64,000 nt of DNA from Bog-756 sp963737625 (GCA_963737625.1 CAVTTK010000001.1:372001-436000), one strand, 5' to 3'. Numbered from the stretch's first letter, positions 15,256-24,794 are shown. The notes: generated from the sequence alone by a model not told the origin. Numbers and translations: made by a program.

Positions 15256-15543
15256 CTAGTGATAGTCGATGAGTTCGACGTCATGAGGCCCGGTGGCGCT
15301 CCACCGGAAGCAGATCCGGTACTGATCGTTCACTCGGATGCTGTAGTACCGGGCCCGATCCCCCTCGAGCTTTTCGAGCCGGTTGCCGGGCGGGACAGCC
15401 AGGTCGCCGATTCGCTCCGCCGCATCGACGTAGGCCAGTCTGCGCCACGCTATGCGCTGGACCTCCGCACTGACCTTGCGAACAGACTTTCGCCGCCAGA
15501 TTCTCAACGTATCGGTGTCCCGGAACGACTCCTCCGTGAGCAC
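15256..15543 (-). CDS. higB: HigB/RelE-family toxin
   Basis: A 95-residue RelE-fold mRNA interferase. It has the HigB start SFRDTDTLRIW, the middle RLEKLEGDRARYYSIRVNDQYRICFRW with the conserved basic and aromatic residues, and the ending HDVELIDYH with the terminal His. The GTG start lies exactly where transcription should begin from the promoter at 15550-15578, so the toxin is probably translated from a leaderless mRNA. Like relatives, it would cleave ribosome-bound mRNA. Confidence 0.9.
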   Translation of the reverse strand: MLTEESFRDTDTLRIWRRKSVRKVSAEVQRIAWRRLAYVDAAERIGDLAVPPGNRLEKLEGDRARYYSIRVNDQYRICFRWSATGPHDVELIDYH

Positions 15544-15549
15544 GTCTCA

Positions 15550-15578
15550 ATAGTAACGAGTTACGTTATTAACGTCAA
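15550..15578 (-). promoter_or_regulatory. higBA promoter with overlapping palindromic operators
   Basis: On the minus strand, TTGACG (15573-15578), a 17-bp spacer, and TACTAT (15550-15555) form a near-consensus promoter. The predicted start is about 7 nt downstream, at the higB GTG. Two inverted repeats overlie it: ACGTTA-T-TAACGT (15563-15575) and GTAAC-GA-GTTAC (15553-15564). Binding of HigA there would block both the -35 and -10 boxes, consistent with autoregulation. The geometry is read directly; HigA binding is inferred. Confidence 0.7.
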
Positions 15579-15716
15579 GTGTTATTAGTCCCGACCACTG
15601 GACTGGGGATCCAGACCCACCTCTTCCACCCGGCCCGCCGGCTGCGGAGGGATCTCGAGGCGGCCGATCATGCTGAAGCCGGTTGACGGCGAACCGGGCG
15701 CCCCTTTCGACCTTGG

Positions 15717-16814
15717 CTATCCCAGCTCGTCGAGCTTGATCAGCTTGGTGGAAGGGAGGACGTCAACCACACCGGGACCGACCCATCGCACGCCCACCGT
15801 TCCGCGGGCGTGTCCAGCCGTGTCGAGCCAGTTGGGTACTCCAGGGTCTCGATGGGCCACGACGAGGCGGACGCTGCCGTCTGGTTGGAGTTGGGTCGAG
15901 TGGCAGTTGAGCGTGGCCTGGTGGTGGACGTAGTCGAGTGTCTCCATCCATTGGTTGTGGAGGGCGAACATCCAGTAATCGCACGCCGGCGGTGTGACCT
16001 CCACGAGGAGCGCCTCGTCGTCGTCGAGATCGAAGTAGGCCTGATGCCATTTGATCTGGGGATCCTTGAACTTGTTCGTGAGTTCGTCCTCCGCCTCGTC
16101 GGTGAACTCGTTTGGCCACGCCGACTGACGCACGGCCCATTGGGCTCCGATGGCCGAGACCGCCTTCACGTAGTGGCCGGCGATGAGAAGCGATCGGTAG
16201 AGGTCATCGGGGGTGAGGGGATCCGGCGTTGAACCCTCCGCTCCGATCCTCTCGATGTGGAGGTCGGCATGGGTCTGGCGGCGCTTGTCGAGAAAGGTCT
16301 GGCGGATGGCGAGCGATCGGGTCTCCAGTTCGGAACGTAGCCAGTTGCCAGGGTGCTCACGCCGGGAGATGATCACCTCAAAGGTGCCGTCCTGCTCGAT
16401 GTGCATCTGCTCTTCGTGCAATGTCGCGCCCGTCCCCGGGCCACCGCCGCCGAACCCGGCCCCCGAGAAGAGATTGAAACTGATCCACTTGGCCTCACCC
16501 CTGGTTCCCCAGACTCGGTAGTCGTACTGCCCGTCGAGGGTAGAGCCCAGATAGTAGTTGTCCGGGTTTTCGCCGACGATCTTGATCGTCTCGTGGCAGG
16601 TGCAGATGAGCTCGGGGTACTCGGCCCGGCTGTGCTCCAAATGAGTTTCCAGGGCCCCCCGCAGGAGCCGCGTCAACATACGAAACCCCTCGGCCCGATC
16701 CAGTGGGTCGTCCGGATTCCCCTGGGCCAGGACCGATTGTCCGGCGTCGGCGAGGAGATCGCAGAACTCGCGCCAAGCGGTACCGTCCACGACCTTGTTC
16801 GTGACCTCGTCCAC
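15717..16814 (-). CDS. DUF1214-domain protein
   Basis: About 365 residues. The C-terminal half carries the DUF1214 pattern: YFDLDDDEALLVEVTPP, then YWMFALHNQWMETLDY and QLQPDGSVRLVVAHRDPGVPNWLDT. The N-terminal half is charged and has no clear domain. I start it at GTG 16814 because GGGGAGG lies 5 nt upstream; the frame is open to an ATG at 16901 and beyond. DUF1214 proteins are often found beside catabolic genes, but no reaction is established. It diverges from the P450 gene at 17098. Confidence 0.75.
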   Translation of the reverse strand: MDEVTNKVVDGTAWREFCDLLADAGQSVLAQGNPDDPLDRAEGFRMLTRLLRGALETHLEHSRAEYPELICTCHETIKIVGENPDNYYLGSTLDGQYDYRVWGTRGEAKWISFNLFSGAGFGGGGPGTGATLHEEQMHIEQDGTFEVIISRREHPGNWLRSELETRSLAIRQTFLDKRRQTHADLHIERIGAEGSTPDPLTPDDLYRSLLIAGHYVKAVSAIGAQWAVRQSAWPNEFTDEAEDELTNKFKDPQIKWHQAYFDLDDDEALLVEVTPPACDYWMFALHNQWMETLDYVHHQATLNCHSTQLQPDGSVRLVVAHRDPGVPNWLDTAGHARGTVGVRWVGPGVVDVLPSTKLIKLDELG

Positions 16815-17072
16815 TCGTTCCTCCCCAGGGTCTGTGCCCCTCGCTGACAATCGCGCCGTTCGTCGGAAACGCCGCGCTCCGAAAGAGACATTATCATCCA
16901 TATTTCGACAGAGCCGATAGAAGTAACTGGTCAATAGAAAGATATGGATAACGACGAAATTGGTGTTTTCGGACTTTGATGGGCCGTGTCTTCTCTCGAA
17001 GAGCGCCATGGGGCACGCTCCACACGGTCGGTCCGGGCTGAGCACCTGACCCGACGTCGGCTCACCTGGCCA

Positions 17073-17096
17073 TTACAAATTGTCTAGTGTTTGTAA
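17073..17096. promoter_or_regulatory. TTACA-N14-TGTAA operator at the P450 start
   Basis: A palindrome (ATTACAAA on one side, TTTGTAAT on the other) ends one base before the P450 ATG. The same 24-bp frame TTACA-N14-TGTAA occurs at 20620 and 26539. TAGTGT at 17085-17090, inside it, is a plausible -10 box, so a bound repressor would cover the promoter of a leaderless P450 mRNA. Confidence 0.6.
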
Positions 17097-17097
17097 T

Positions 17098-18324
17098 ATG
17101 ACGGAACGTGGAGAAGGAAGCGCCGACCCGTTTGCCGCATTCGAGGCTGTCGCCGGCACGGCGCGAGACCCCTACCCGGACTTTGCCCGTCAGAGGGCGG
17201 TCGAGCCGGTTATGCGCGGCACGCTGATGGATCTCACCCATCTCCCACCCGAATTCGTGCCAGAGGAGCAGTGGTCGGTGTTCCGGTACGAGGACGTCTC
17301 CCGCGTATTCCGCGAGACGAAGTCATTCAACTCGGCTGGCCACAACGAGACCATCGGTCTGATCTTCGGAGAGACGATTTTGGGAATGGATGGTCCGGCT
17401 CACCGCGCTCACAGGAATCTGGTAGCCAACGCGTTCAAGGAGAAGTCGCTCCGACGATGGGAACCGGAAGTCATCGCGCCGGTCTGTCATCAACTGCTTG
17501 ACGCCGTGGCGGACGACGGATCGGCCGATCTCGTGCACGCCCTGACCTACGAATTCCCTACCAGGGTCATTGCCTCGATCCTCGGACTTCCGGTCGAGGA
17601 TCTGGAGATGTTCCGGGAGCTATCGATTCGCCTGATCGGCATTGCCGGTGAGATGGAGGCTGGGTTCGCCGCCTCATTGGAGCTCCGCCACTACTTCCAG
17701 GGACTGGTGGACCAACGCCGGTCGACTCCAGCCGACGACGTCATCAGCGATTTGGTGACCGCCGAGGTTGAGGGTGAACGACTGACCGACGAGGCCATCT
17801 GCTCCTTCCTGCGGCTCCTGCTCCCCGCGGGCATCGAGACCACGTTCCGATCCTCCGGCAACCTGCTGTTCCTGTTGCTCACCCATCCGGACCAGTTCGA
17901 CCAGGTGCGTCAGCACCGCGAGCTGGTCCCAAGGGCTATCGAGGAAGGGCTTCGGTACGAGACGCCCCTGACGACGGTGGCCAGGTTCGCGACCCGCAGT
18001 GTCGAGTTGGGGGGGTACACGATCAACGAAGGTGCCACCGTGTCCCCGGTCATCGGGTCGGCCAATCGGGACGAATCCCGCTGGGTCAGTCCTGAGACAT
18101 TCGACATCCACCGGTCCCCGCAGCCCCACATAGCGTTTGCCGCCGGCCCCCACATGTGCCTGGGGATGCACCTGGCCCGCATCGAGACGGAGGTCCTGCT
18201 TCATGTGCTCATGGACCGCTTCGAGGACATCGAGCTCAACCCTGGGGACAGCGATCCGCACATCCGGGGCATGGCGTTTCGCTCACCGACGAGTCTTCCG
18301 GTGACGTTTCGGCCGGCCGGCTGA
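17098..18324 (+). CDS. Cytochrome P450
   Basis: A 408-residue bacterial class I P450. The oxygen-binding I-helix motif PAGIETTF is near residue 244, an ExxR (the helix K region) lies in EEGLRYETPL, and the heme-ligand loop FAAGPHMCLG has the thiolate Cys at 354. It needs ferredoxin and ferredoxin reductase, which are not in this window. I use ATG 17098, directly after the operator; an in-frame TTG at 17080 lies inside the palindrome. The substrate is unknown; nearby SDR, acyl-CoA ligase and second P450 suggest lipid or terpenoid oxidation. Confidence 0.92.
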   Translation: MTERGEGSADPFAAFEAVAGTARDPYPDFARQRAVEPVMRGTLMDLTHLPPEFVPEEQWSVFRYEDVSRVFRETKSFNSAGHNETIGLIFGETILGMDGPAHRAHRNLVANAFKEKSLRRWEPEVIAPVCHQLLDAVADDGSADLVHALTYEFPTRVIASILGLPVEDLEMFRELSIRLIGIAGEMEAGFAASLELRHYFQGLVDQRRSTPADDVISDLVTAEVEGERLTDEAICSFLRLLLPAGIETTFRSSGNLLFLLLTHPDQFDQVRQHRELVPRAIEEGLRYETPLTTVARFATRSVELGGYTINEGATVSPVIGSANRDESRWVSPETFDIHRSPQPHIAFAAGPHMCLGMHLARIETEVLLHVLMDRFEDIELNPGDSDPHIRGMAFRSPTSLPVTFRPAG

Positions 18325-18540
18325 TGGCCTCCGCTGTGTTCAACGGTGAACGGCGGTGACGCACCGGCCGTCGGGCCATTCCCCACTGTTGTTCGGTGGG
18401 TCCGGGGTGCCGCCCCTGGCCGCAAGTACTATCGACGTGGTGGTGGTGGCCTACCCTGACCCGGAGATCGGGAGTGTCCCGGATACCGGACCAGTGCATG
18501 TCGATGTCGCCGAGATCGATTCCCTCGACGGCCAGCCCTC

Positions 18541-19659
18541 GTGAGTGCCCCCTATGACGCTTCGCACGAGCACTACCCCATGTCCGGCCTGGACGAGTTC
18601 CTCATCCACAACCATCCCCACCCGGTGCGGGTCATGTGGACGTCGGACGCCCAGGCCTACGAGCGAATGTGGTTCACCTGCGAGGACACCACCGGCGATC
18701 TGCTGGTGGTGGCGGGCATGGGCATCTACCCCAACCTGGGCACCGCCGAAGCCTTTGCCATCGTCAACGTGCGGGGCAACCACACCACCGTGCGGGCCCA
18801 CCGCAAGCTGGGACTCAACCGGATGGACATGTCCGTCGGTCCTCTCCACTTCGAATTGATCGAGCCGTTCCGGCAGTGGAGGCTCACACTGGATGAGAAC
18901 GAGTACGGCACCGCCTTCGACGTGTCGTGGTTCGACACCAAGCGGCCGGTGTACCGGTTGATCGGGGGCGGCCTGTTCATCGGGACCAAGCCCTTCGCCG
19001 GCGTGGCCGGCTACGACGGTTTCGGTCGCCAGACGGGCTGGGTCACCGCCCACGGCGAGCGGTTCGAACTGGACCGCCGCATCCATCGCGGCACCCGGGA
19101 CCACCACTGGGGGACCCGGGACGGCGTAGGAGGGCCGGCCCTGTGGAGCGGGAACCAGCACCCCCACTCGGGGGAGTGGGTGGAGTTCGAGGAGTACGGG
19201 GTCTGGGGTGACCACATCCTCTACAACCTGGGCGATCCGCGCCGGAGCAGCGAGACACTCCGGGGGCGGCGACACCGGCTCCGCTTCGAACCCGACACCC
19301 ACCTGCTGGTGTCGGGAGAGGTCGACCTGGTCTTCGCCGACGGTACCGAGAAGACCATGACGTTCGAGCGGCTGGGGAACCAGATCGCCTTTCTGCGCTG
19401 CGGCATGTACGGCGGCCCCAACGGGGGGACGCCCGACGGCGACATCTGGCATGGGATGGACGTGGGCGACGGCGTGGTCAGCGGTGAGACCTACGACGTC
19501 AACGACCCTGCCGTCCGTTCCCGGATCTGCGGTCTCGACCAGCATCACGCCCGGTTCGAGTGCGACGGCGAGGTGACCTTCGGGATCATCGAGCCCTATG
19601 ACACCCTCTGCTACGAGATGGCCTCGAGCGGCCTCGGAGGGTTCTCCCTGCTCGATTGA
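18541..19659 (+). CDS. Conserved hypothetical protein, possibly CrtC/lipocalin-like beta barrel
   Basis: A 372-residue protein with no signal peptide or membrane segment. It has many alternating hydrophobic strands and conserved-looking aromatic clusters such as RDHHWGTRDG near residue 188. Proteins of this type are often compared with hydroxyneurosporene synthase (CrtC)-like calycin folds; this is a fold guess, not a function. The GTG at 18541 is taken as start; an ATG at 18580 is an alternative. It follows the P450 on the same strand after 216 bp without a recognised feature. Confidence 0.6.
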   Translation: MSAPYDASHEHYPMSGLDEFLIHNHPHPVRVMWTSDAQAYERMWFTCEDTTGDLLVVAGMGIYPNLGTAEAFAIVNVRGNHTTVRAHRKLGLNRMDMSVGPLHFELIEPFRQWRLTLDENEYGTAFDVSWFDTKRPVYRLIGGGLFIGTKPFAGVAGYDGFGRQTGWVTAHGERFELDRRIHRGTRDHHWGTRDGVGGPALWSGNQHPHSGEWVEFEEYGVWGDHILYNLGDPRRSSETLRGRRHRLRFEPDTHLLVSGEVDLVFADGTEKTMTFERLGNQIAFLRCGMYGGPNGGTPDGDIWHGMDVGDGVVSGETYDVNDPAVRSRICGLDQHHARFECDGEVTFGIIEPYDTLCYEMASSGLGGFSLLD

Positions 19660-19776
19660 TCGCCGGTCATGCGGTCGGCTTCGTCGGGTCAACCGCCACC
19701 GCCGCAGACGGGGCGCTGTCAGATCGGGCACGTCGACCCGGCTGGGGGGTCGTGGCGTCTCCAGTCGCTGGAAGGC

Positions 19777-20580
19777 CTAGGTGAAGTCGGACCCGCCGTC
19801 GACGTTGATGTTGGCGCCCGTCATGTAGGTGTTGCGGGCCGATGCGGCGAACGCGATCACCGGCCCGATCTCCTTGGGGTCGCCGGCACGATTCAGATGC
19901 ACCGGATGGCCAAAATCACGCGTGATGTAGCGCATGACATCGTAGAGGTCCTCTTCGTCCACATCGGGTAGTGGGCGCAGGGCACTCTTGAACGACTCGG
20001 AGACATACGTCCCGGGGCTCACGGTGTTGACCAGGATCCCGTCTGATGCCAGGGACATCGACAGGTTCTTGGTCAGGCTGGTCAGGGCGTTCTTAGCCGC
20101 CGTGTAGGCCACGAGCGATGCCGACTGCCGTTTCGTGGACATGGCCGAGACGTTGACGATCCGGGCCCACTCGGCCCGACGGAGAAGGGGTAGGGCCGCT
20201 CGGATGGTGCGAACCGAGCTCAGGGTGATTCCGTTCAAGACGTCCAGCCACTCGGCGTCCGTGTACTCCTCGAATCCCTTGATCCCGCCGGGGAACGGGC
20301 CCGCCGCATTGACGAGGGCATTGCAGTGTCCCCAACGGTCACCCACCTGGGCCAGGGACCGTTCCACGGAATCCTGATCGAGGAGGTCGGTCTGGAGGCC
20401 GACGGCGTCCGGGGAGCCCAGCTCCTGCAGAGCACCGGCGGTTGCATCCAACTCCCGTTGGGTCCTGGCCAGGACGGCGACCCGTGCCCCCTCGCTGGCA
20501 AAGCAGTCCGCGGCTGCTCTGCCCATTCCTGAAGTGCCTCCAGCTACGACGACCACGGCATTCGACAGGCCCAGATCCAT
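19777..20580 (-). CDS. Short-chain dehydrogenase/reductase under the TTACA operator
   Basis: A 267-residue SDR. The cofactor loop is AGGTSGMG rather than the usual TGxxxGIG, followed by NAAG and the catalytic Ser with YTAAK. The ending TGANINVDGG is typical of the family. A GGGAGAG lies just upstream of ATG 20580. The palindrome TTACA-N14-TGTAA is 40 bp upstream, linking it to the P450 at 17098 and to the TetR-cysDNC operon. The substrate is unknown. Confidence 0.88.
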   Translation of the reverse strand: MDLGLSNAVVVVAGGTSGMGRAAADCFASEGARVAVLARTQRELDATAGALQELGSPDAVGLQTDLLDQDSVERSLAQVGDRWGHCNALVNAAGPFPGGIKGFEEYTDAEWLDVLNGITLSSVRTIRAALPLLRRAEWARIVNVSAMSTKRQSASLVAYTAAKNALTSLTKNLSMSLASDGILVNTVSPGTYVSESFKSALRPLPDVDEEDLYDVMRYITRDFGHPVHLNRAGDPKEIGPVIAFAASARNTYMTGANINVDGGSDFT

Positions 20581-20619
20581 GTTCTCTCCCAGATTGCGTG
20601 CACCGGTTCGACCCGGAGC

Positions 20620-20643
20620 TTACATAAGTTACCGAGATTGTAA
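20620..20643. promoter_or_regulatory. TTACA-N14-TGTAA operator upstream of the SDR gene
   Basis: TTACA (20620-20624) and TGTAA (20639-20643) are separated by exactly 14 bp, as at 17073 and 26539. It lies between the SDR start and the end of the acyl-CoA ligase gene, a position suited to control of the SDR. Confidence 0.55.
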
Positions 20644-20693
20644 AGGTGGGGCTCGACTGACGGGAGCTGACCCGCACGGTAGTCCCGGTCACC

Positions 20694-22370
20694 TCAACGT
20701 CCGATCAGGGCGCTCCGACCGTTGGCGGCGAAGTCGTCGACCATCCCGGCGACGTCGTCTGGGGTCAGCGGCTCGTACCGGTCGCTCCGGCCGACCCGGT
20801 GCCAGACCGGGTCGTCGGTCTCCCACCGCTCGGCCCGCAGTGGCTTCTTGTCGGTCTTGTCGGTGGCGGTGACCGGGAGGGCCGCCACCACGCGGACGAA
20901 GCGGGGTGCCCACTTCGTGCCCAGGTCGTTCTGGGCGCCCAGGAAGTCGGCGAAGGCCTTCGGGTCGAAGTGGACCCCGGGCTCAAGCTCGATGGCCGCC
21001 ATGACCTGGTCGCCGGTGCTGGGGTCGGGAACGGGGTAGACGGCGACCCCGGTGGCCCCCTCGAACCGGGCCAAGATCCGCTCCACCGGAGCGGCGGCGA
21101 AGTTCTCGCTGTCCACGCGTAGCCAGTCCCCGGTGCGGCCGGCGAAGTAGAAGATCCCCGCCTCATCCCGGTAGGCCAGGTCGCCGGACCAGTACCACCC
21201 GTTGCGGGTGCGCTCCGCATCGGCCTCGGGGTTGTTGTAGTAGCCCTCGAAGTTGGACCGGGCCTGCCGGCCCACCAGCTCGCCGATACATGCTGCGGCA
21301 TTGGTCAACCGTCCCCGCTCGTCGAAGACGGCCGAAGGCAGCTCTTCGCCGGTGTCCGGGTCGACCACGGCTACGTCGTCACGTGGGCTGGCCCGGCCGA
21401 GGGCCCCAGGCCGGGGGTCGGGCACCGGCTTCAGGACGATGGCATTCTCGCTCGACCCGTAGCCCTCGATGAGGGGCACGCCGAACCGCTCGGTGAATGT
21501 CGCCTTGTCCCGGGCCGAGGTCTCGGGGCCGAGTACGTAGCGGAGCCGATGGTCCCGGTCGTGCTCGGTGGGCGGGGTAGCCACGATGTGGGCGATGGCC
21601 CTACCCACACTGTTGAAGAAGGTGGCACCGCACTCCCGGACGTCAGGGAGGAAGTTGGACGCCGAGAACTTCCGACGCAAGGCCAGGGTGGCCCCGCTGG
21701 CCAATGCAGGCAGCACCGCCGCCGACAAGGCGTTCCCGTGGAACAGGGGCATGGCCGAGTAGAGGACGTCCTCGGGGCTGAAGCCCACCCGCGACGCGGC
21801 CCGAGCCGCCCGGCCCTGGGTCATCCGGACCGCCTTCGGTCCCCCGGTCGAGCCCGAGGTGAAAATGAGTAGGAACAGCTGATCCGCCGTGGGCTCGGGC
21901 AGTGCCGGTCGGGCCTCATCCCCGGAGGCCCGGAGCCCCTGCAGGCGGTGGGCGTAGGCGTCGTCGTCCACCACCAGAAGTCGGTCGGGCGGTAGGCCCA
22001 GGTCGAGGTGGTCCACCAGGCCCACCTGGGCGGAGTCGGTGACGAGCAGTTGGCAGTCGGCCCGGCGGATGTCGGCGGCCAGCTCCGCTCCCCGACGGGT
22101 GGGGTTGATCCCCACGATGACCGCCCCGGCCAGGGCTGCTCCGGCCAGCAGGAACAAGTACTCCGGCGTGTTCTCCAGCAGGACGCCCACGTGGAAAGGC
22201 CCGTCCCCTCGGAGGGAGAGCAGCAGATCGGCCCGGAGCTCGGCTTCGACCACCGCCTCGCGCCACGTCCACCGCTTTCCCTCGAACAGTACGCCGGTTC
22301 CGTCGTCCCGGGCCCGGAGTCGGACCAGCTGGGCCGCGGTGGTCACGGCCGGGGCGGCCGGCTCGCTCAC
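20694..22370 (-). CDS. Acyl-CoA synthetase, FadD1/FadD17-like
   Basis: A 558-residue ANL-family AMP-forming ligase. It has HVGVLLENTPEYLFLLAGAALAG, the P-loop FTSGSTGGPKAV, the adenine-binding GYGSSENA, and the hinge GDLAYRDEAGIFYFAGRTGDW. The acyl-binding middle contains LRRKFSASNFLPDVR, as in mycobacterial FadD17 and FadD1. It should activate a fatty or steroid side-chain acid to its CoA thioester. The GTG start at 22370 overlaps the stop of the upstream phosphotransferase-like gene by 4 bp (GTGA), so the two are coupled. Confidence 0.88.
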   Translation of the reverse strand: MSEPAAPAVTTAAQLVRLRARDDGTGVLFEGKRWTWREAVVEAELRADLLLSLRGDGPFHVGVLLENTPEYLFLLAGAALAGAVIVGINPTRRGAELAADIRRADCQLLVTDSAQVGLVDHLDLGLPPDRLLVVDDDAYAHRLQGLRASGDEARPALPEPTADQLFLLIFTSGSTGGPKAVRMTQGRAARAASRVGFSPEDVLYSAMPLFHGNALSAAVLPALASGATLALRRKFSASNFLPDVRECGATFFNSVGRAIAHIVATPPTEHDRDHRLRYVLGPETSARDKATFTERFGVPLIEGYGSSENAIVLKPVPDPRPGALGRASPRDDVAVVDPDTGEELPSAVFDERGRLTNAAACIGELVGRQARSNFEGYYNNPEADAERTRNGWYWSGDLAYRDEAGIFYFAGRTGDWLRVDSENFAAAPVERILARFEGATGVAVYPVPDPSTGDQVMAAIELEPGVHFDPKAFADFLGAQNDLGTKWAPRFVRVVAALPVTATDKTDKKPLRAERWETDDPVWHRVGRSDRYEPLTPDDVAGMVDDFAANGRSALIGR

Positions 22371-23407
22371 GTCAGCCTCTCTGTCAGCAGGTCGAGGATG
22401 GGGTTGTCGTCGATGGGCAGCATCAGGGGCTCGCCAGCGTCGCGCCGGAGGATGCTGATCCGGGTCATGATGGCCGTGCTCCGGACCATGGCCAGGGTCT
22501 CGTACCACTCGAGGTCGTGGACCGGTCGCCCGCTCAGCTCCTCATAGCGGGCCACCGTGCCTTCCCGGTCGGGAAACCCGTCGGCCCGCTTCCCGAACAT
22601 GGCCCCGGTGATCAGGTCGAGGCTGGTGAACCAGGCCAGGTCGTGCTCGGCGGAACCGATCGAGGTCATGTCCCAGTCCAGCACGGCCCGAGTCCGTCCG
22701 TCGTCGTCGAGCACCATGTTCTCGAACCGGACGTCCCCCCACAACAGAACGCCAGGCGACTCGTGGGCCGGACGGTGCGACCGGCACCACTCGAGGGCTC
22801 GGGCCAGGGCCGGTACCGGGGAGCCGTAGTTGGACCACGACAGGTACTCCTCCCAGTAGTCCAGCTCGGCGCCGTTGTCGCGGCGGGGCACATCGGGGGC
22901 CGCGTCGGTGGGCGCGTCGTGGATGGCAGCCAGAGCCGACAGGATGCTGTCGTGAACCCGGCCGCGGCCGGCCGTGGTCAGGCTGCGCAACCACGGATCC
23001 CGGTGGGCCAGCTGCCCGACGATGTGGCCCTCGATCCGGGGCATGACCATGAACGGCACGCCCAACCACGCCGGATCGGTCTCGACCGTGGGGTTGGCGA
23101 CGGGGACACCCACCGACGCCACCGCTGACTGGGCCTGCCCCTGTGACACCAGGTCGTAGTGGGCGAACGTCCCCGCCACGGGGGGAGCCATGCGCACCAC
23201 CAGGCGGTCGAGGTGCGGGCCTCCCTGGTCTGTCCAGGTCAGGTCGGCGAAGACGGTCTCGCTCGAATAGCCGGCCGAGGGGCGGGACAGGTTTCCCACC
23301 TCCGGGAACTCGAGGCCCCGGTGATGGGCCAGCCAGCGGGTCAAGCCGTTGGCCAGACCGATGTCGTCCACACTGGCCGGTGACGATGGACCTACCGGGT
23401 GAGGCAT
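22367..23407 (-). CDS. Phosphotransferase family protein (APH/ACAD10-like)
   Basis: A 346-residue aminoglycoside-phosphotransferase-fold kinase. The catalytic loop reads LLWGDVRFENMVLD (the usual first His of the loop is Trp here) and the metal-binding loop is AVLDWDMTSIGSAEHDLAW. Such proteins are common in actinobacterial lipid-catabolism operons beside FadD and acyl-CoA dehydrogenases, where they are proposed to phosphorylate hydroxyacyl-CoA intermediates; antibiotic resistance is unlikely. Coupling to the acyl-CoA ligase supports that. ATG 23407 is chosen; upstream residues look non-coding. Confidence 0.8.
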   Translation of the reverse strand: MPHPVGPSSPASVDDIGLANGLTRWLAHHRGLEFPEVGNLSRPSAGYSSETVFADLTWTDQGGPHLDRLVVRMAPPVAGTFAHYDLVSQGQAQSAVASVGVPVANPTVETDPAWLGVPFMVMPRIEGHIVGQLAHRDPWLRSLTTAGRGRVHDSILSALAAIHDAPTDAAPDVPRRDNGAELDYWEEYLSWSNYGSPVPALARALEWCRSHRPAHESPGVLLWGDVRFENMVLDDDGRTRAVLDWDMTSIGSAEHDLAWFTSLDLITGAMFGKRADGFPDREGTVARYEELSGRPVHDLEWYETLAMVRSTAIMTRISILRRDAGEPLMLPIDDNPILDLLTERLT

Positions 23408-23468
23408 GGAGTCCAACCTCCCATTTTTCCCCGGTGGACGGCAACGCAGAAACATAGAGTCATGTGCC

Positions 23469-24665
23469 TCACGGTGCCAGCACGACGGGCATCCGGTGGG
23501 CTCCGCGCACCAGGGTCGACCGGACGTACTCCACCTCGCCGGCGAGCTCGTACACCGGGTAGCGGTCCAGCATCTCCTCGAAGAAGATCCGGGCCTCGAG
23601 GCGGGCCAGTGCGGCGCCCAAACAGAGGTGCTCCCCGAAGCCGAAGGCCACGTGAGTCGGCGTTACCGGACGGCGGACATCGAGCTGACCGGCGGTGGGT
23701 CCGAAGACCGCCTCGTCGCGGTTGCCTGACGCGTACAGCATGACGAGGAAGTCCCCGGCGTCTATCTCCTCACCCGCCAGCTCGACGTCCGCCACGGCCG
23801 TGCGGCCGAAGGCCTGGATGGGCGTGACCCATCGGAGCAGTTCCTCAACTGCCGTCGGGATCAATGAGGGTTCACCGGCCAGGTCGGCGCGCTGGTCCGG
23901 TTCCTGATGCAGTGCCTCCAGGCCACCCGAGATGAGGGTGCGCGTCGTCTCGTTGCCCGCCACCAACAGGGTCATACAGAACCCCATGATCTCGAGCCGG
24001 CTCAGAGGCCGGCCCTCGAGCTCGGTGCCCTTCAGGACATCGAGCAGGTCGTTGCCGTCCGTGGCAGGGGAGTCGATGTGGGCCATCAGGAACTCGGCCA
24101 TCTGGCCGAGTTCGGCTGCGGACTCGGGCGAGCCAGACTGGTCGGGGGCGGCGATGATGGCGTCGGACCATCGCCGGAAGATCTCGCGATCGGCGTCGCC
24201 CACTCCGAAGAGCTCGGCGATCACCGCGATGGGTACGACAGAGGCGAGCGAATCGACCGCATCCACCGGTTCGTCGGCGGCCACGGCGTCCAGGACCTCG
24301 GTGACCGTCCGGCGGATCGTGGTCTCAAGTCGGTGGACCGCCTTGGGGGTGAATTGGCGGTTGACGACCTTCCGGTAGATGGCGTGGACCGGGGGGTCGA
24401 GATGGAGGATCGAGAAGGTGTTGAGGCCCCTCGATCCGTCCGAGCGCATGGGGTCGTTGATCAGGACGCCCCGCCCCGACACGAATCGGTCGGGGTCCCG
24501 GCTGATCGAGCGGATGTCGTCGTATCGGGTCACAGCCCAGCTGCCGTCCATCGTACGGAACGCGGGAGCCTGATCCCGGAGATCGGCCAGCACGTCGAAG
24601 TAGTCGGGTCGGACGTAGAAGCCGGGTTGGGTCAGGTCGAGATGAAGATCGGCCACATCGGCCAT
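23469..24665 (-). CDS. Cytochrome P450
   Basis: A 398-residue P450. It has the I-helix LLVAGNETTRT, an EELLRW ExxR, and the heme loop FGFGEHLCLGAALARLE. GGAG lies 7 nt upstream of ATG 24665. It differs clearly from the P450 at 17098, so it is not a recent duplicate. It is the first gene of an apparent three-gene operon with the phosphotransferase-like protein and acyl-CoA ligase, which suggests hydroxylation of a lipid substrate followed by CoA activation. Redox partners are not nearby. Confidence 0.92.
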   Translation of the reverse strand: MADVADLHLDLTQPGFYVRPDYFDVLADLRDQAPAFRTMDGSWAVTRYDDIRSISRDPDRFVSGRGVLINDPMRSDGSRGLNTFSILHLDPPVHAIYRKVVNRQFTPKAVHRLETTIRRTVTEVLDAVAADEPVDAVDSLASVVPIAVIAELFGVGDADREIFRRWSDAIIAAPDQSGSPESAAELGQMAEFLMAHIDSPATDGNDLLDVLKGTELEGRPLSRLEIMGFCMTLLVAGNETTRTLISGGLEALHQEPDQRADLAGEPSLIPTAVEELLRWVTPIQAFGRTAVADVELAGEEIDAGDFLVMLYASGNRDEAVFGPTAGQLDVRRPVTPTHVAFGFGEHLCLGAALARLEARIFFEEMLDRYPVYELAGEVEYVRSTLVRGAHRMPVVLAP

Positions 24666-24794
24666 GGATGCTCCTCGGAGTGTGGGATGTCGGCAGGTCG
24701 ACGTTTGGTTCTTGCCGCGGGGCGGTAAGTTTCGTACAGTGTTCAACTTCCCGTCAAGCAAAGCGCCGAGTGGTCGGGCGCACCAGGAGTGGCC

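Noticed and set aside
15596..15636. tRNA-like stretch after higB (GGACTGGGGATCCAGAC)
   Set aside because: I could pair an anticodon-like stem but no acceptor or T arm.
24666..24794. TTACA-N14-TGTAA operator between the second P450 and the alcohol dehydrogenase
   Set aside because: The gap contains GTAAG and GTACAG but no paired TTACA/TGTAA at the required spacing.
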